NCBI GenBank assembly: GCA_024637035.1
Contig: JAGXFW010000004.1
Span: forward strand, 151,241-215,240
Length of the DNA: 64,000 nt
Direction of reading: 5' to 3'
Origin: Actinomycetes bacterium
GTDB lineage: Bacteria; Actinomycetota; Thermoleophilia; RBG-16-64-13
Shown: piece after piece, positions 8,576 through 17,243 of the stretch
Layout of the letters: every line of letters begins with the position of its first letter
Position numbering within the stretch: position 1 is the stretch's first letter
Translations under genes and position numbers: made by a program
The notes under the pieces: generated by a model
Seen by the model: only the letters and a program-made list of their open reading frames with translations
Databases searched by the model: none
What the model was told of the DNA's origin: nothing

Positions 8576-9573
8576 GCGGGGCGAGCCCTCTCGGCCGGAG
8601 GTCTCGGTGGCAGTGCGAGAAGTCGGCGCGGGTTCTCCACGGTAATGGCTCGGATGTGGTCCTCGGTGGCGCCGCCGTCGAGTAGTTGGGGGATCACCCG
8701 TTCCTGCACATAGGAGTAGCCGGCGCCTCCGAATCGCTTCAGGTTGACGACCCCGCACACATCCTGCGACAGCAAGATTTGCGAGGCGTGCCCGCGGCGG
8801 AGCAGCTCCTGGATGAACCCCAACACCATGCTCTCGAGGCCTCGGGTGTACGGGTCGGGGTGCCCGAACGCGTCGAATGCGACGGTGGCGCCGCGGTCGA
8901 TGATGGTCTGGCAGTAGTCCAGGTCGGCGATCCAATCGCAGTGGCCGATGATCACTCGGTGCGGGTCGGCGCCTTCGGCCACGAAGAGGTCGAGCTGATC
9001 GAGACCCGCCCGCGGCCCGATCACCGAGTGCGTGGTGATGGCGGCGCCGGTACGGGCCTGGGCGCGCCCGGCGGCGCGGCACACCCGCTCCTCTTGAGCC
9101 GACACCCACGACTTGTCCGCCCCGATCTCACCGATGATGCCGGCGCGGATGCCGGTGTCGTCGATGCCCACCTCGATCTCGCGCACCATCTCGTCGGCGA
9201 TGGAGTCCACGGTGCGACGGTCGATGCGCGCCTCGGGCGGGTAGTAGGGTTCCCGGTAGAAGCCGGTGCCGGCGACGATGTGCAGGCCGGTGCGTCGAGC
9301 GACCTCGGCTACGCGCAGGACGTCGCGACCGATGCCCGGGAGCGTCACGTCGACGAGGCAGCTCCCGCCCCGCGCGGTGAACTCACCCAACTCCTCCACC
9401 AGGATGTCCTCGTTGTCGATCTGCCCGGCGTAGTCGTAGCGCCCGGGGATGAGGCTGAGCTGCGCGTAGACGTGCTCGTGCGGGAGCGTGAAGCCGATCT
9501 CGGAGGCAGGTACGGGCCCGAGTACGGTCTGCACGACCATCTCGGCCTCGGTGCTGCCTGGGTCAGCGCCCAC
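8572..9573 (-). CDS. Phosphotriesterase-family metal-dependent hydrolase
   Basis: Amidohydrolase-fold enzyme, 333 residues from GTG 9573 or 322 from ATG 9540; the latter gives the usual family start [10 protein letters not shown]. Metal ligands are visible: LPHEHVY (HxH), a THS motif after GAAIT, IIGHCDW (His) and a late SQDVC Asp. The bridging carboxylated Lys/Glu segment is [10 protein letters not shown]. Members hydrolyse lactones, phosphotriesters or unknown esters, so the substrate is not assigned. It overlaps the end of the adenosine deaminase gene if GTG is used, implying co-transcription. Confidence 0.85.
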   Translation of the reverse strand: MGADPGSTEAEMVVQTVLGPVPASEIGFTLPHEHVYAQLSLIPGRYDYAGQIDNEDILVEELGEFTARGGSCLVDVTLPGIGRDVLRVAEVARRTGLHIVAGTGFYREPYYPPEARIDRRTVDSIADEMVREIEVGIDDTGIRAGIIGEIGADKSWVSAQEERVCRAAGRAQARTGAAITTHSVIGPRAGLDQLDLFVAEGADPHRVIIGHCDWIADLDYCQTIIDRGATVAFDAFGHPDPYTRGLESMVLGFIQELLRRGHASQILLSQDVCGVVNLKRFGGAGYSYVQERVIPQLLDGGATEDHIRAITVENPRRLLALPPRPPAERARPA

Positions 9574-10576
9574 TGGCTCGTCGTCCCGTTCTGTCGAGCA
9601 GAGCGAGGCGCTCGTCCTGCGTGAGGAAGCATACGGCCAGCGAATTCAGCTGCGCCTGCCTGATCTGCTCGGGCGTGAGCCCGGCGGCCGGTGCCGCCAC
9701 CTCGTATTCGTGAGGCAGCTCGATCCCGCTGATGCCCGGATCGTCGGTGTTGATGGTGGCCAACACCCCGGCTTCGAGGAAGCGCCGCAGCGGGTGGGCG
9801 GCGTAGCTGGGGACGGTGCTTGTCTGCACGTTGCTCGTGAGGCAGGATTCGATGCCGATGCCGTTCTCCACCAGGTATTCCACCAGCGCGGGATCCTCGA
9901 TCGCGCGGACTCCGTGACCGATCCGCTCGGCACCCAGTTCCTCGATCGCCTGCCAGACGCTCTCCGGGCCCGCCGCCTCTCCGGCGTGAACCGTGACGTG
10001 CAGGCCTGCGTCGCGGACGCGCCGGAAGTGCTTTGCGAAGAGCGGGGCGGGGAAGCGGTTCTCGTCTCCGGCCAGGTCGATGCCCGTGAGGGCACCCTGG
10101 TGGGCGAGCAGCGCCTCGAGTTCCACGAGCCCTGTCTCCGGGCCATAGGTGCGGCTGATGATGCCGATCAGACGTATCTCGACCCCCGTGTCGCGGCTGC
10201 CGGCCGCCACCCCGTCGGCGACCGCCTCCACCACCGCAGCCGGGTCAAGCCCGTGAGTCTCAGCCATGAACCACGGGCTGAAGCGGAGCTCCGCGTAGTC
10301 GATGCCGGCGGCCAGGGCGTCCTCGACGTTCTCGTAGGCGATGCGCCGGCAGGCGTCGAGGTCTACGAGCACCGACATGGGCAGGGCGAACTTGGCAAGG
10401 AAGTCCATGAGCCCGGGCTGCGGCTCCGTCACTCGCACGTGTGGCGCGAGACCGGCGGCGTCCGTCGCGGGCAACTCGATACCGTGCATGGCGGCCAGCT
10501 CGATGACGGTCTCGAGGCGCACGTTCCCGTCGAGATGGCGGTGCAGATCGATGAGCGGGAGTGATGTGTCGATCAT
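9563..10576 (-). CDS. add: Adenosine deaminase
   Basis: Converts adenosine to inosine plus ammonia in purine salvage. 337 residues. Zinc ligands are in DLHRHLDG (HxH), the HAGE motif, RIGHGVRAI, and NTDDPGISG (the DDP motif). ATG 10576 ([14 protein letters not shown]) fits the family N-terminus; a TTG six codons upstream is less likely. No strong Shine-Dalgarno is seen. Family members include adenine and aminodeoxyfutalosine deaminases, so substrate specificity is inferred. It is followed directly by the PTE-family gene. Confidence 0.85.
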   Translation of the reverse strand: MIDTSLPLIDLHRHLDGNVRLETVIELAAMHGIELPATDAAGLAPHVRVTEPQPGLMDFLAKFALPMSVLVDLDACRRIAYENVEDALAAGIDYAELRFSPWFMAETHGLDPAAVVEAVADGVAAGSRDTGVEIRLIGIISRTYGPETGLVELEALLAHQGALTGIDLAGDENRFPAPLFAKHFRRVRDAGLHVTVHAGEAAGPESVWQAIEELGAERIGHGVRAIEDPALVEYLVENGIGIESCLTSNVQTSTVPSYAAHPLRRFLEAGVLATINTDDPGISGIELPHEYEVAAPAAGLTPEQIRQAQLNSLAVCFLTQDERLALLDRTGRRASGR

Positions 10577-10648
10577 GCGTCGAGCATACCGCAACAGCGC
10601 GGCGCGGGCACGCGTCCGCGCGGTGCAGGAGGGCGATGGCCGTCGACG

Positions 10649-11044
10649 TCAACCTCGCTGCTGGATGAGCGTGTATTCGTTCACGGCCGCGAACAGCAAC
10701 CAGCTGGCCAAGAGCGGCAGTAGGAGAAGTCCCACCGCTTCCCGGTAGCGACGCGTCAAGGCGAAGGCCGCGGCGAAGAGCGGATACAAGCCGAAGAGGG
10801 CGACATCCGCGCCCGCGCTCCCCGCCCTCAGCGGCCAACTGTAGATGGTGATGATGGTCCGGAGTGCGAAGACCACCACACCCCCTACCACAGGTATGCT
10901 CTCGTAGTGGCGAGGATCGGCGAAGTTCAGGCCCATTGGGGAGTTCAGGTACGCCAGCGCGATGGGCGTGCCGAGGGCGGCGACCAGCAACGCGAGGTCG
11001 AAAGCGATCCTGCGCGGGCTGGCCGGATTACTGGTTTCGGACAC
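10649..11044 (-). CDS. Small integral membrane protein, unknown function
   Basis: 131 residues with three to four predicted membrane spans (FDLALLVAALGTPIALAYL, IPVVGGVVVFALRTIITIYS, VALFGLYPLFAAAFAL, AVGLLLLPLLASWLLFAAV). No family is recognised. GTG 11044 is preceded by GAGGGGG. It is transcribed toward add, 72 bases upstream of it. Confidence 0.6.
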   Translation of the reverse strand: MSETSNPASPRRIAFDLALLVAALGTPIALAYLNSPMGLNFADPRHYESIPVVGGVVVFALRTIITIYSWPLRAGSAGADVALFGLYPLFAAAFALTRRYREAVGLLLLPLLASWLLFAAVNEYTLIQQRG

Positions 11045-11125
11045 GTGGTCCCCCTCGCCTTTCTCGGTGGTGGTCAGTCACAACCCCAGAATAGACGCCG
11101 TGGATGTCGTGTCAACGTGGCTGGA

Positions 11126-11371
11126 TTAGCGATCGAACAGGAGCCTGACGAGTTCTTCTCGCTCGAGACCATGGTGCCGCGACACGTCCGCCAGAACTGC
11201 GGCCAAGGTCCCGACGCGCAGCGAACCATGCTTGGGGACTGTGATGTGGTGCTCCCCGCCTAGACTAGTGCTCAGTCGCATGTGACTCCCCGTCTGGCGC
11301 GTGACAACGTAGTCAAGCCCGGTCAGTGCGCGAGCGAACTCCTCACCGGAGACGTCGCGGGGCAGCCTCAT
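11126..11371 (-). CDS. hicA: HicA-family (YcfA-like) mRNA interferase toxin
   Basis: 81 residues with a double-stranded-RNA-binding-like HicA fold. It begins MRLPRDVSGEEFARAL, has GSHMRL and HHITVPKHGSLRVGTL (catalytic His region), and ends VSRHHGLEREELVRLLF. HicA toxins cleave mRNA until bound by HicB. ATG 11371 overlaps the HicB stop by four bases (ATGA), the usual coupling. This is the intact HicA of the window; broken relatives lie at 18017-18130 and 20169-20336. Confidence 0.82.
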   Translation of the reverse strand: MRLPRDVSGEEFARALTGLDYVVTRQTGSHMRLSTSLGGEHHITVPKHGSLRVGTLAAVLADVSRHHGLEREELVRLLFDR

Positions 11372-11574
11372 ACGGCGATGACTTCTTCTCTGACGAAGTG
11401 GAGACGGATGATCTGGGGCTGCTCGGACCCCTCGAAGTGGCACACCACAGCGTCTCGTACGGACGCCTCGAGATCGGCAAGCTTGTTCGCTTCAGTGAAG
11501 ATCGATGCACCGAGCGCTCTTGCCGTGTACCCCCCTTCGGGGGCCTCCTCCACAATGAAGATGATCTCGTTCAC
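11368..11574 (-). CDS. hicB: HicB-family antitoxin
   Basis: 68 residues from GTG 11574 (GGAGGATCC upstream). The partial RNase-H-like HicB fold reads VNEIIFIVEEAPEGGYTARA, then ASIFTEANKLADLEASVRDAV, ending IIRLHFVREEVIAV. There is no separate C-terminal DNA-binding domain, so this is a short HicB. It is a close paralog of 20333-20542, with an identical C-terminus. Antitoxin precedes toxin here. Confidence 0.8.
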   Translation of the reverse strand: MNEIIFIVEEAPEGGYTARALGASIFTEANKLADLEASVRDAVVCHFEGSEQPQIIRLHFVREEVIAV

Positions 11575-11633
11575 GCTGGATCCTCCGGCTGTGGCCAAGT
11601 GGACGAATCGATTATACCGTTCACGATCCTCTT

Positions 11634-11727
11634 TCGGCCTTCCCCACCAACAACCAGAACCCCTCCGCCTCCACCCGCACGGTGTCCCCGTCGCAGATGT
11701 CGCTCCGAAGGAGCGTCAAGGCGATGG
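11634..11727 (-). pseudogene. clpB 3'-end remnant, copy 1
   Basis: About 31 codons matching the ClpB C-terminus: [20 protein letters not shown] then AEGFWLLVGK, against the intact gene's [20 protein letters not shown]. Everything 5' of this is lost. It joins directly to the sequence AACCCTATTGACTTCCGC, the junction also found beside copies 3 and 4. It is the shortest and farthest copy from intact clpB. Confidence 0.7.
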
Positions 11728-11808
11728 TGGTGACGGGAACCCTATTGACTTCCGCCGGGCCGAGGTTCATGGTCCGAGGTATCGGGTTCGCCGAGGCGCG
11801 CAAGAGGA

Positions 11809-11940
11809 TTGAGCCAGCAGGCGGCCCAAGCAGGCAAGGACCGGGTGATTCCCGTCTACCTGTCGGATGGATCCACGACCATCGGCGTGTTCATCATCAC
11901 ACACCACAGCGGCACCCTCGTTCTTACACCGTCGGACTAG
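11809..11940 (+). pseudogene. Possible 3' gene remnant (about 43 codons)
   Basis: An open frame ending at TAG 11938-11940 reads QAGKDRVIPVYLSDGSTTIG then VFIITHHSGTLVLTPSD, which looks like real protein sequence. No start codon with a ribosome site is visible and no family is recognised. It fills part of the 405-base stretch 11575-11979, the rest of which holds clpB remnant 1 and the shared junction. Confidence 0.3.
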
Positions 11941-11979
11941 AAGTCCGTCGGGCAATCATCGCCCGAGGAGGACACAGCC

Positions 11980-12663
11980 ATGAGAGGGAAAGCGCTTATC
12001 GTGCCGGCGATCGCGACGCTGGTAGTCGTTGGTGCTGTGATGGGGTTAGTCGCCGCGTCTCCGGGCGGAGAAGCCATCGGCGGCAGTCGTATCGAGAAGG
12101 CGTTCGTCGATGCGCAGGGCAACCCGATAGTGGGGGTGAAGGACTTCGCCGACACGGCGGAAGGCTGGCCCGAGCAGCACTACTACACCACAGGCCCATT
12201 CGTCACTACGGCATCGGAAGCGGACGCTGCGACCATCGGCGCGCTACTACGTAGGAGCGTGGTCCTCGAATACTCGGCCATGCTCTCGTCGAACAACATG
12301 GAATCGCTGGAAGCGATGAAGGCGCAGTACGCTGAGATATACAGCGACGCGAAGGGTGATCTCACGAAGCACCTGGGGTTCATTGACGCGAATGCCGCTC
12401 TGCTCACAGAGGACGGATACGAACAGAAAGAGCTCAGTCTGACGCGTTTCGAAGTCAAGGGTATTGACGTGCAGGGAGACCAGGCCACGGCCGTTGTCGA
12501 GGAGGAGAGCCTCGGCGTCCGCGCTCGCGTCCGGGACCAACCCACGCCCGATACCCTCACTATCAAGAGCGGCCGGCAAATCAAGTTCTACCTTGTGCGG
12601 CAGGGGGGTGCGTGGTTGATCCTTGGGGAAAGCTGGGCGTTCTTGCCGGGGATGGGACCCTGA
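11980..12663 (+). CDS. Secreted or membrane-anchored protein, unknown function
   Basis: 227 residues. The N-terminal hydrophobic segment (ALIVPAIATLVVVGAVMGLV) is an uncleaved anchor or signal peptide. The C-terminal part (about 90-227) resembles a small extracytoplasmic cone-like fold with alternating strands (FEVKGIDVQGDQATAVVEEE, IKFYLVRQGGAWLILGESW), of the NTF2-like/DUF4878 type; this assignment is tentative. CGAGGAGG precedes the ATG. It appears once and is not repeated with the other array units. The next gene follows after 30 bases. Confidence 0.6.
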   Translation: MRGKALIVPAIATLVVVGAVMGLVAASPGGEAIGGSRIEKAFVDAQGNPIVGVKDFADTAEGWPEQHYYTTGPFVTTASEADAATIGALLRRSVVLEYSAMLSSNNMESLEAMKAQYAEIYSDAKGDLTKHLGFIDANAALLTEDGYEQKELSLTRFEVKGIDVQGDQATAVVEEESLGVRARVRDQPTPDTLTIKSGRQIKFYLVRQGGAWLILGESWAFLPGMGP

Positions 12664-12693
12664 GGTAGGCTCCCTGAAGGAGGAGGTCGAACC

Positions 12694-13419
12694 ATGCACA
12701 AGCTGATCGCTCTAGGTGTGACTCTCGGAGTACTACTCGTTGCCGGTACCTTGTGGGCGGCCGCTGGACGGAGTTCGGAAGCGACGCCGCAGCAGGCTGA
12801 CACGAATGCAACGTGGGCGACCGCTGGAGGGGATTCGGAAGCGACGCCGCAGCAGGCCGGTACGACTACAACGGTGATAAGCGCCGAGGAATTCCCGCCC
12901 ATATTGGCTACTCCGGGGATGGAGATCGACTACGACCCCTATTTCCTGACCGTTGTCGGGCAAACGGAGCATTCGGACCTTATCGTCGTCGGCGAGGTTG
13001 TTCAGATCGATCCGGCACGTTGGAACAGCCCCGATGGGAAGAGGTGGATTCCCGAAGACACGCTGGTGGTTCCCCTGATCTTCCGGACCTTCTGGGTACA
13101 ACCGACCGAGGTGCTGAAGGGGAGCCCCACCGCCAGCGGGCCGCTTCCCTTCTTCGTGCACGGTGGAATCGAGGGGGAGGCGAGTGCGCCCGTGGATGTT
13201 GGCGAAACTGTCCTAGTCTTTGGTCGCGAGGCGCCCAAGAACACGGCCACGGATGGCTATTGGCCGGAGGGCTACCAAGCTGTCGCCGATGAAAACGGCA
13301 TCTACCAGCCGGACGAAGACCAGTTCGTCCGCTGGGGCGGCCGGGGCGGTTCGCATTCGGAATGGGAGATCACCACACTGGATCAGCTGCGCCAGCTGGT
13401 GGCCAGCGGGGAGTGGTAG
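12694..13419 (+). CDS. Array secreted protein A (paralog of 17244-17948 and 19561-20202)
   Basis: 241 residues. Signal or anchor MHKLIALGVTLGVLLVAGTL, then a linker with an internal duplication (two copies of SEATPQQA about 60 bases apart in DNA), then a conserved domain of about 170 residues with IVVGEVVQIDPARWNSPDGK, FRTFWVQPTEVLKGSP, VDVGETVLVFG and TATDGYWPEGY. The protein should sit outside the membrane; its function is unknown. AAGGAGGAGG precedes the ATG. The following 221 bases (13420-13640) show nothing I recognise. Confidence 0.7.
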   Translation: MHKLIALGVTLGVLLVAGTLWAAAGRSSEATPQQADTNATWATAGGDSEATPQQAGTTTTVISAEEFPPILATPGMEIDYDPYFLTVVGQTEHSDLIVVGEVVQIDPARWNSPDGKRWIPEDTLVVPLIFRTFWVQPTEVLKGSPTASGPLPFFVHGGIEGEASAPVDVGETVLVFGREAPKNTATDGYWPEGYQAVADENGIYQPDEDQFVRWGGRGGSHSEWEITTLDQLRQLVASGEW

Positions 13420-13640
13420 CTGGGTGAGGAGGCGGTAGGATCAGCGGACACCGGCAGTGGCCCGCAGGGTCCTCATCACCCGATGACTCACGTCCGCCCG
13501 GTCTGCCTGAGGGTGGCCGGGCACGCACGGCGCCCCTAGTGCGATCGTGGGCGGCCTCTCGCCGGCGGTGGTAGGATGGTCACCGAGCGGGCGTTCTTCT
13601 GCGAACCGCCCCCGGCAGTGAGCCCGAAGACGAGGTTCTC

Positions 13641-13949
13641 GTGTTCATGGACATCAGCGGAGTTGACATTCCCGAGGAAGCTCTCGCGGATTTCTGTCGT
13701 CGGAACCATATCCGACGCTTGGCGCTCTTCGGCTCCATCCTGCGAGCAGACTTCGGCCCCGAGAGCGACATCGACGTGCTGGTCGACTTCGAACCCGGCA
13801 CCCGTGTGGGGTTGCGGTTCTTCGCACTTGAGCGGGAACTCTCCGAACTGATCGGGCGGAAGGTCGATCTCAACACGCCGGGCTTCCTCGGCCGCGCCTT
13901 TCGTGACGAGGTGATGGCCTCGGCCATAGTCCAGTATGAAGCAGCCTGA
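13641..13949 (+). CDS. MNT-type nucleotidyltransferase antitoxin 1
   Basis: 102 residues of minimal nucleotidyltransferase. [20 protein letters not shown] carries the GS-x(n)-DxD catalytic motif. In MntA-HepT systems this protein AMPylates and silences the HEPN toxin. GTG 13641 has GAGG five bases upstream; ATG 13647 is the alternative. Its expected partner begins at 13936 (14-base overlap) but is cut short. Confidence 0.78.
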   Translation: MFMDISGVDIPEEALADFCRRNHIRRLALFGSILRADFGPESDIDVLVDFEPGTRVGLRFFALERELSELIGRKVDLNTPGFLGRAFRDEVMASAIVQYEAA

Positions 13950-14035
13950 CGACCGCCGGCGCCTACAGCACATGCTCGACCATGTGTCTGAGGGTCGCCC
14001 GCAGGTAGACACTTCGACACCCCGGCAGGCCTCGC
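13936..14035 (+). pseudogene. Truncated HEPN (HepT-like) toxin, partner of MNT 1
   Basis: The frame opens with [20 protein letters not shown], typical of the first helix of HepT/DUF86 HEPN toxins, then loses similarity. The catalytic R-x(4)-H segment is absent. The open frame continues into sequence antisense to the next module's hepT. I judge only the first 20-30 codons authentic. Confidence 0.5.
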
Positions 14036-14048
14036 CTCTACGAGGCGT

Positions 14049-14317
14049 TCACCCGCCATTTCCGTCCTCCTTGTCGGCCAGCAGCTTCTTCACTGAGGCA
14101 CGCAACGGGGGGAGATCGGAGGCCACCGTGTCCCAGACGATGTCCAGATCGATGCCGAAGTACTGGTGGACGAGGACGTTTCGTATGCCCGCGATCTTCG
14201 ACCATGGGATCTCGGGGGTCTGAGCAACGATCGATGGTGAACTCCACTCCCCGTGTGCCTCGCGATAGCTTCGATCGAGTCAAGAATGTCGACGAGCCAT
14301 TCGACGTCCCGCCTCAC
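14049..14317 (-). pseudogene. HEPN (HepT-like) toxin 2, internally deleted and frameshifted
   Basis: The reading starts at GTG 14317 (GTGA overlap with the MNT 2 stop) as MRRDVEWLVDILDSIEAIAR. It then jumps frame and resumes as IPWSKIAGIRNVLVHQYFGI and DLDIVWDTVASDLPPLRASV, ending at 14049. RNVLVH is the HEPN R-x(4)-H RNase motif. Compared with normal HepT about 30 central residues are missing and the two halves are in different frames, so the toxin should be inactive. Confidence 0.7.
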
Positions 14318-14604
14318 AGCGGAGTGGCCTCGCGCAACACGCGGTCTCTGATGCGTTGCTTGAGTCCGCGCTCACTGACCACGTCCACGTGTCTGCCAAG
14401 GAGCCTCTCGAAAGCACTGATGAGACCGGCCTGGTCGAGAAGCGTCGTGCCCGGTTCGAAACGCACCAGAAAATCGACGTCCGATTCCGGCCCATCTTCC
14501 TCGCGGGCCACCGACCCGAACAAGCGGATGTCTCGCGCCCCATGCTCGGCGGCAACTGCACAGATCTCGTCTCTGCGGTTCCGAAGGATATCGAGGGTAG
14601 TCAT
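14314..14604 (-). CDS. MNT-type nucleotidyltransferase antitoxin 2
   Basis: 96 residues. MTTLDILRNRRDEICAVAAE is followed by RLFGSVAREEDGPESDVDFL, with the intact GS and DxD motifs. ATG 14604 is preceded by GGAGGAGCGGAG. It is intact although its toxin partner (14049-14317) is broken. The frame stays open upstream into clpB remnant 2, but the Shine-Dalgarno supports this start. The 133 bases between it and that remnant show no gene. Confidence 0.8.
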   Translation of the reverse strand: MTTLDILRNRRDEICAVAAEHGARDIRLFGSVAREEDGPESDVDFLVRFEPGTTLLDQAGLISAFERLLGRHVDVVSERGLKQRIRDRVLREATPL

Positions 14605-14737
14605 TCTCCGCTCCTCCGTGAGCACGATGGCTTGTGGCCGTCTCACCGCGACCAATACCATGATAGCGGACCGGCCGGGAACCTCGAAGCCGTGCTGGCC
14701 ACACTCGCAGCCGGGCCTCGCCTGCCCCCGGGCAGCT

Positions 14738-14926
14738 TCACCTCTTCCCCAGCACGAGCCCCAACCCTTCTGCCTCCACCCGCACGGTATTCCCGTCGCA
14801 GATGTCGTCCACCCGGTTCTTGAAGCCCTCGTAGCCGGAGGGGCGCCGATGAGCCTGGCCACCGAGTGCTTCTCCATGAACTCGGCCAGGGCGCGGGTGC
14901 GGCGCAGGGCGTTCGCGACCAACTTG
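14738..14926 (-). pseudogene. clpB 3'-end remnant, copy 2 (several internal deletions)
   Basis: Reverse-strand pieces in order match ANALRR, then [20 protein letters not shown], then GYEGFKNRVDD, then [20 protein letters not shown] of ClpB. Hundreds of bases are missing between the pieces and the frames differ. The stop position corresponds exactly to that of intact clpB. The junction shared by copies 1, 3 and 4 is not recognisable here. Confidence 0.75.
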
Positions 14927-15013
14927 GTATAGTGTCGAGAGGCGCTGCGCGACAAGGTATACGTCCGAAGCGGACTGTCGGGAGATCGGCGATGTCGGGC
15001 CCGGGGAGGGGAG

Positions 15014-15364
15014 ATGGTCAGTGGCGCGGAGACGAGCCGAGGCGGGTTCGGCGCTGATCCGGCGCTGCAGGAAGCCGTCCGTCGGTTGGTCGGCGTCTAC
15101 CATCCGGATTTCATCTACCTTTTCGGTTCCGTCGCCCGCGGCGAAGCGGGCCCCGACAGCGACTTCGACCTCCTGGTGGTCGTCGCTGACACGGCGCCGG
15201 CTCAACTTCGGCGCGCGTGGATAGGCTACGAGGCGCTGTGGGGCCTCGGTGCGCCTGTGGACGTCGTGGTATGGATCCGCAGCGAGTTCGATCGGCGACT
15301 GCATCTCAAGGCATCTCTGCCCGCGACCGTAGTGCGCGAAGGCGTACTCCTGCATGCCGCCTGA
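15014..15364 (+). CDS. MNT-type nucleotidyltransferase antitoxin 3
   Basis: 116 residues. IYLFGSVARGEAGPDSDFDL has the GS-x(n)-DxD motif, and DVVVWIRSEF supplies a later strand. GGGGAGGGGAG precedes ATG 15014. It differs clearly in sequence from MNT 1 and MNT 2, so it was acquired independently. It overlaps the HEPN partner by 11 bases; both genes look intact. Confidence 0.8.
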   Translation: MVSGAETSRGGFGADPALQEAVRRLVGVYHPDFIYLFGSVARGEAGPDSDFDLLVVVADTAPAQLRRAWIGYEALWGLGAPVDVVVWIRSEFDRRLHLKASLPATVVREGVLLHAA

Positions 15365-15761
15365 TCCCGTGAGAATCGAAGACACGCGCGCATGGCTTGC
15401 GCGTGCCGACGCGGATCTGCGCGCGGCCGCGAACGCGGTGTCTGCGGATGAGCCGGTGCTCGGTGACGCGGTGTTCCACTGTCAGCAGGCTGCAGAGAAG
15501 GCGATGAAGGCCTTCCTGACGTGGCACGATGTTCCCTTTCGCAAGACCCACGATCTCGGAGTTCTCGGTGGGCAGTGTGTCGAACTCGAGCCCGCACTCA
15601 GCGATGTGCTGAGGAGAGCGGCTCCCATGACCGAGTACGCCTGGAAGTTCCGCTACCCCGGGGATGTGTTCGAGCCGCTGATGGGGGAGGTGAATAGCGC
15701 CCTCGGCCTTGCGCGCGCGGTCGTTTCAGAGATCAGGTCACGTCTGCCTCTCGATACGTAG
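15354..15761 (+). CDS. HEPN-domain toxin 3
   Basis: 135 residues, all-helical HEPN domain: VFHCQQAAEKAMKAFLTWHD followed by FRKTHDLGVL. RKTHDL is the usual HEPN signature of this subgroup. HEPN proteins of this type pair with MNT proteins and act as RNases or as inactive partners. It is the only complete MNT-HEPN pair of the three in this island. clpB remnant 3 begins 34 bases beyond it, in the opposite orientation. Confidence 0.78.
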   Translation: MPPDPVRIEDTRAWLARADADLRAAANAVSADEPVLGDAVFHCQQAAEKAMKAFLTWHDVPFRKTHDLGVLGGQCVELEPALSDVLRRAAPMTEYAWKFRYPGDVFEPLMGEVNSALGLARAVVSEIRSRLPLDT

Positions 15762-15795
15762 ATAAGGCTCACACGCGCGGTGCCCCCGGGCGGCC

Positions 15796-16326
15796 TCACC
15801 CCTTCCCCAGCACCAACCCCAACCCTTCCGCCTCCACCCGCACGGTGTCCCCGTCGCAGATGTCGCCCCGCAAAAGCGCCAAGGCGATCTTGTCCTGCAG
15901 TTCCTTCTGGATGAGGCGCTTCAGCGGTCGCGCCCCATACGCCGGGTCGTAGCCTTGGGCGGCCAGGTAGTCGAGGGCTTCCTCTGAGAGTTCGAGGCCT
16001 ATGTCTCGCTCGTCGAGTCGGGCGCGCAGTTGTCCGAGCTGTAGCTCCACGATGGTGCGGATGTGTTCCCGCGAGAGCCGGTGGAAGATCACCGTGTCGT
16101 CCACCCGATTCAGGAACTCCGGCTTGAAGGTGGACCGCATAGCTTCCATCACCCGGTGGTTCATGTCGACTTCAGTGAGGTCGGGGTCGAGGATCCACTG
16201 GCTGCCGATGTTCGAGGTCATGATCACCACGGCGTTCTTGAAGCTCACCGTGCAGGCGCGCTCACGCGCGCCCGAGACCACCTCGCGGACGTCGTCGTGG
16301 CCGACCACGCGGCTATGTTCGAACAT
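15796..16326 (-). pseudogene. clpB 3'-end copy 3 (176 codons, internal deletion)
   Basis: An open frame starting [20 protein letters not shown] (compare Clp[17 protein letters not shown]) jumps after about 25 residues to [20 protein letters not shown] and then follows ClpB to its natural stop. The Walker A and Walker B segments of the second ATPase domain are deleted, so no ATPase activity is possible. Substitutions relative to intact clpB are more frequent than in copy 4. The 5' break and the following junction are the same as in copy 4. Confidence 0.82.
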
Positions 16327-16350
16327 CGGATAGAATGGGCTGGAAACCTA

Positions 16351-16380
16351 TTGACTTCCGCGGCGGGGGGGGGGTAGTCT
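16351..16380 (+). promoter_or_regulatory. Putative promoter with a 10-G spacer tract (array copy 3)
   Basis: TTGACT (16351-16356) and TAGTCT (16375-16380) are separated by TCCGCGGC plus ten G, an 18-base spacer. The equivalent site at 19067-19094 has eight G and a 16-base spacer. The -35 matches consensus at 5 of 6 positions; the -10 is weak (3 of 6). It lies about 70 bases before the metalloprotease reading frame. Confidence 0.4.
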
Positions 16381-16443
16381 CAAGAATACTGCGGCTACCA
16401 GTTGCAGTACGTGGGCGGCAACTCCTGCCAAGCGAGGATTGGG

Positions 16444-17228
16444 ATGATCCGGGGCTCGGCAATTCGAATTGGGGTGCTGAGTCTGATGCTTGCCCTCGGC
16501 ATAGCGGGGACAGGCTTGGCGACTCCGCCTAGACTCCGCCTAACGACTGGTACTACTCGTTCATGGGCTACTTCCCCTCGATCGACGAGCACAGGTATTC
16601 GAGAGAGAACAACGCCAACGAACCGTATCCGGCCAAATGGTGGCCCGCTCCCGGGTACTCTACTGCGAGTACCCCGTATCGCCTGCTGGACAGCTTGGAC
16701 ACCAACTTCAAGACCGCGGCTCGTGCAGCGGAGCTCGGATGGGATGATCTATGGGGCAGCGGTACGCAATGGTTCCACTTCTACGAAGCTCCGACTAACG
16801 GCAATGACTTCGATTCCACCATTGGCATGGGCTACACCCTACCCAACGTATTTGGGTTAGTGTTCGAACATGAAAGCGTCCATCCGTACCTGGGAGGCGT
16901 GGACCACAGACACGCGATGCAGAACGGATCAGGTGGATGGTACATGCGGCTGAAGTACGACATGTATGAGAACCCCCCCATGTACTGGGGCAATGGTGAT
17001 GCTGATCACTTGATTGACCGCCAAAGCGTGATCACGCATGAGTTTGGACATGTGATCAAGCTGTTACACGCCGGTCGCCTCCGCTCAGACGCTGATCCCC
17101 AGACGATGTACTACACCAATGACCCTCCGGGCCAGTACCCGCCGTATGTGAACAAGACTGGAACCTACATGCGTACTCCCAACGGCGACGATAACTTCGC
17201 TCTCAAGAAACTGTATCCGGCTCCCTGA
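16444..17228 (+). pseudogene. Secreted metalloprotease-like gene, copy 1, frameshifted
   Basis: A signal peptide frame starting at ATG 16444 (MIRGSAIRIGVLSLMLALGI, cleavage after GLA) is separated from the rest by an 11-base tandem duplication at 16521-16542. Removing one repeat rejoins it to NDWYYSFMGYFPSIDEH. The body contains HEFGHVIKLLH, a metzincin-like HExxHxxxxxH zinc site with Lys where metzincins have Gly. It ends RTPNGDDNFALKKLYPAP. Intact, it would be a secreted zinc protease of about 255 residues. As read it would not be made in full. Confidence 0.7.
16521..16542 (+). repeat. Perfect 11-bp tandem duplication breaking the metalloprotease frame
   Basis: GACTCCGCCTA occurs twice in direct succession. 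A single copy gives one continuous frame from signal peptide to protease domain. Two copies shift the frame by +2. Confidence 0.85.
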
Positions 17229-17243
17229 GGGGGGTGTCTGACG

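Noticed and set aside
13420..13640. Short + strand frame near 13483 (about 18 codons)
   Set aside because: Too short, no ribosome site and no resemblance to known small proteins; the interval looks empty.
15796..16326. Functional short ClpB-like ATPase
   Set aside because: Walker A and B are deleted, so it cannot bind or hydrolyse ATP in the normal way; treated as a remnant.
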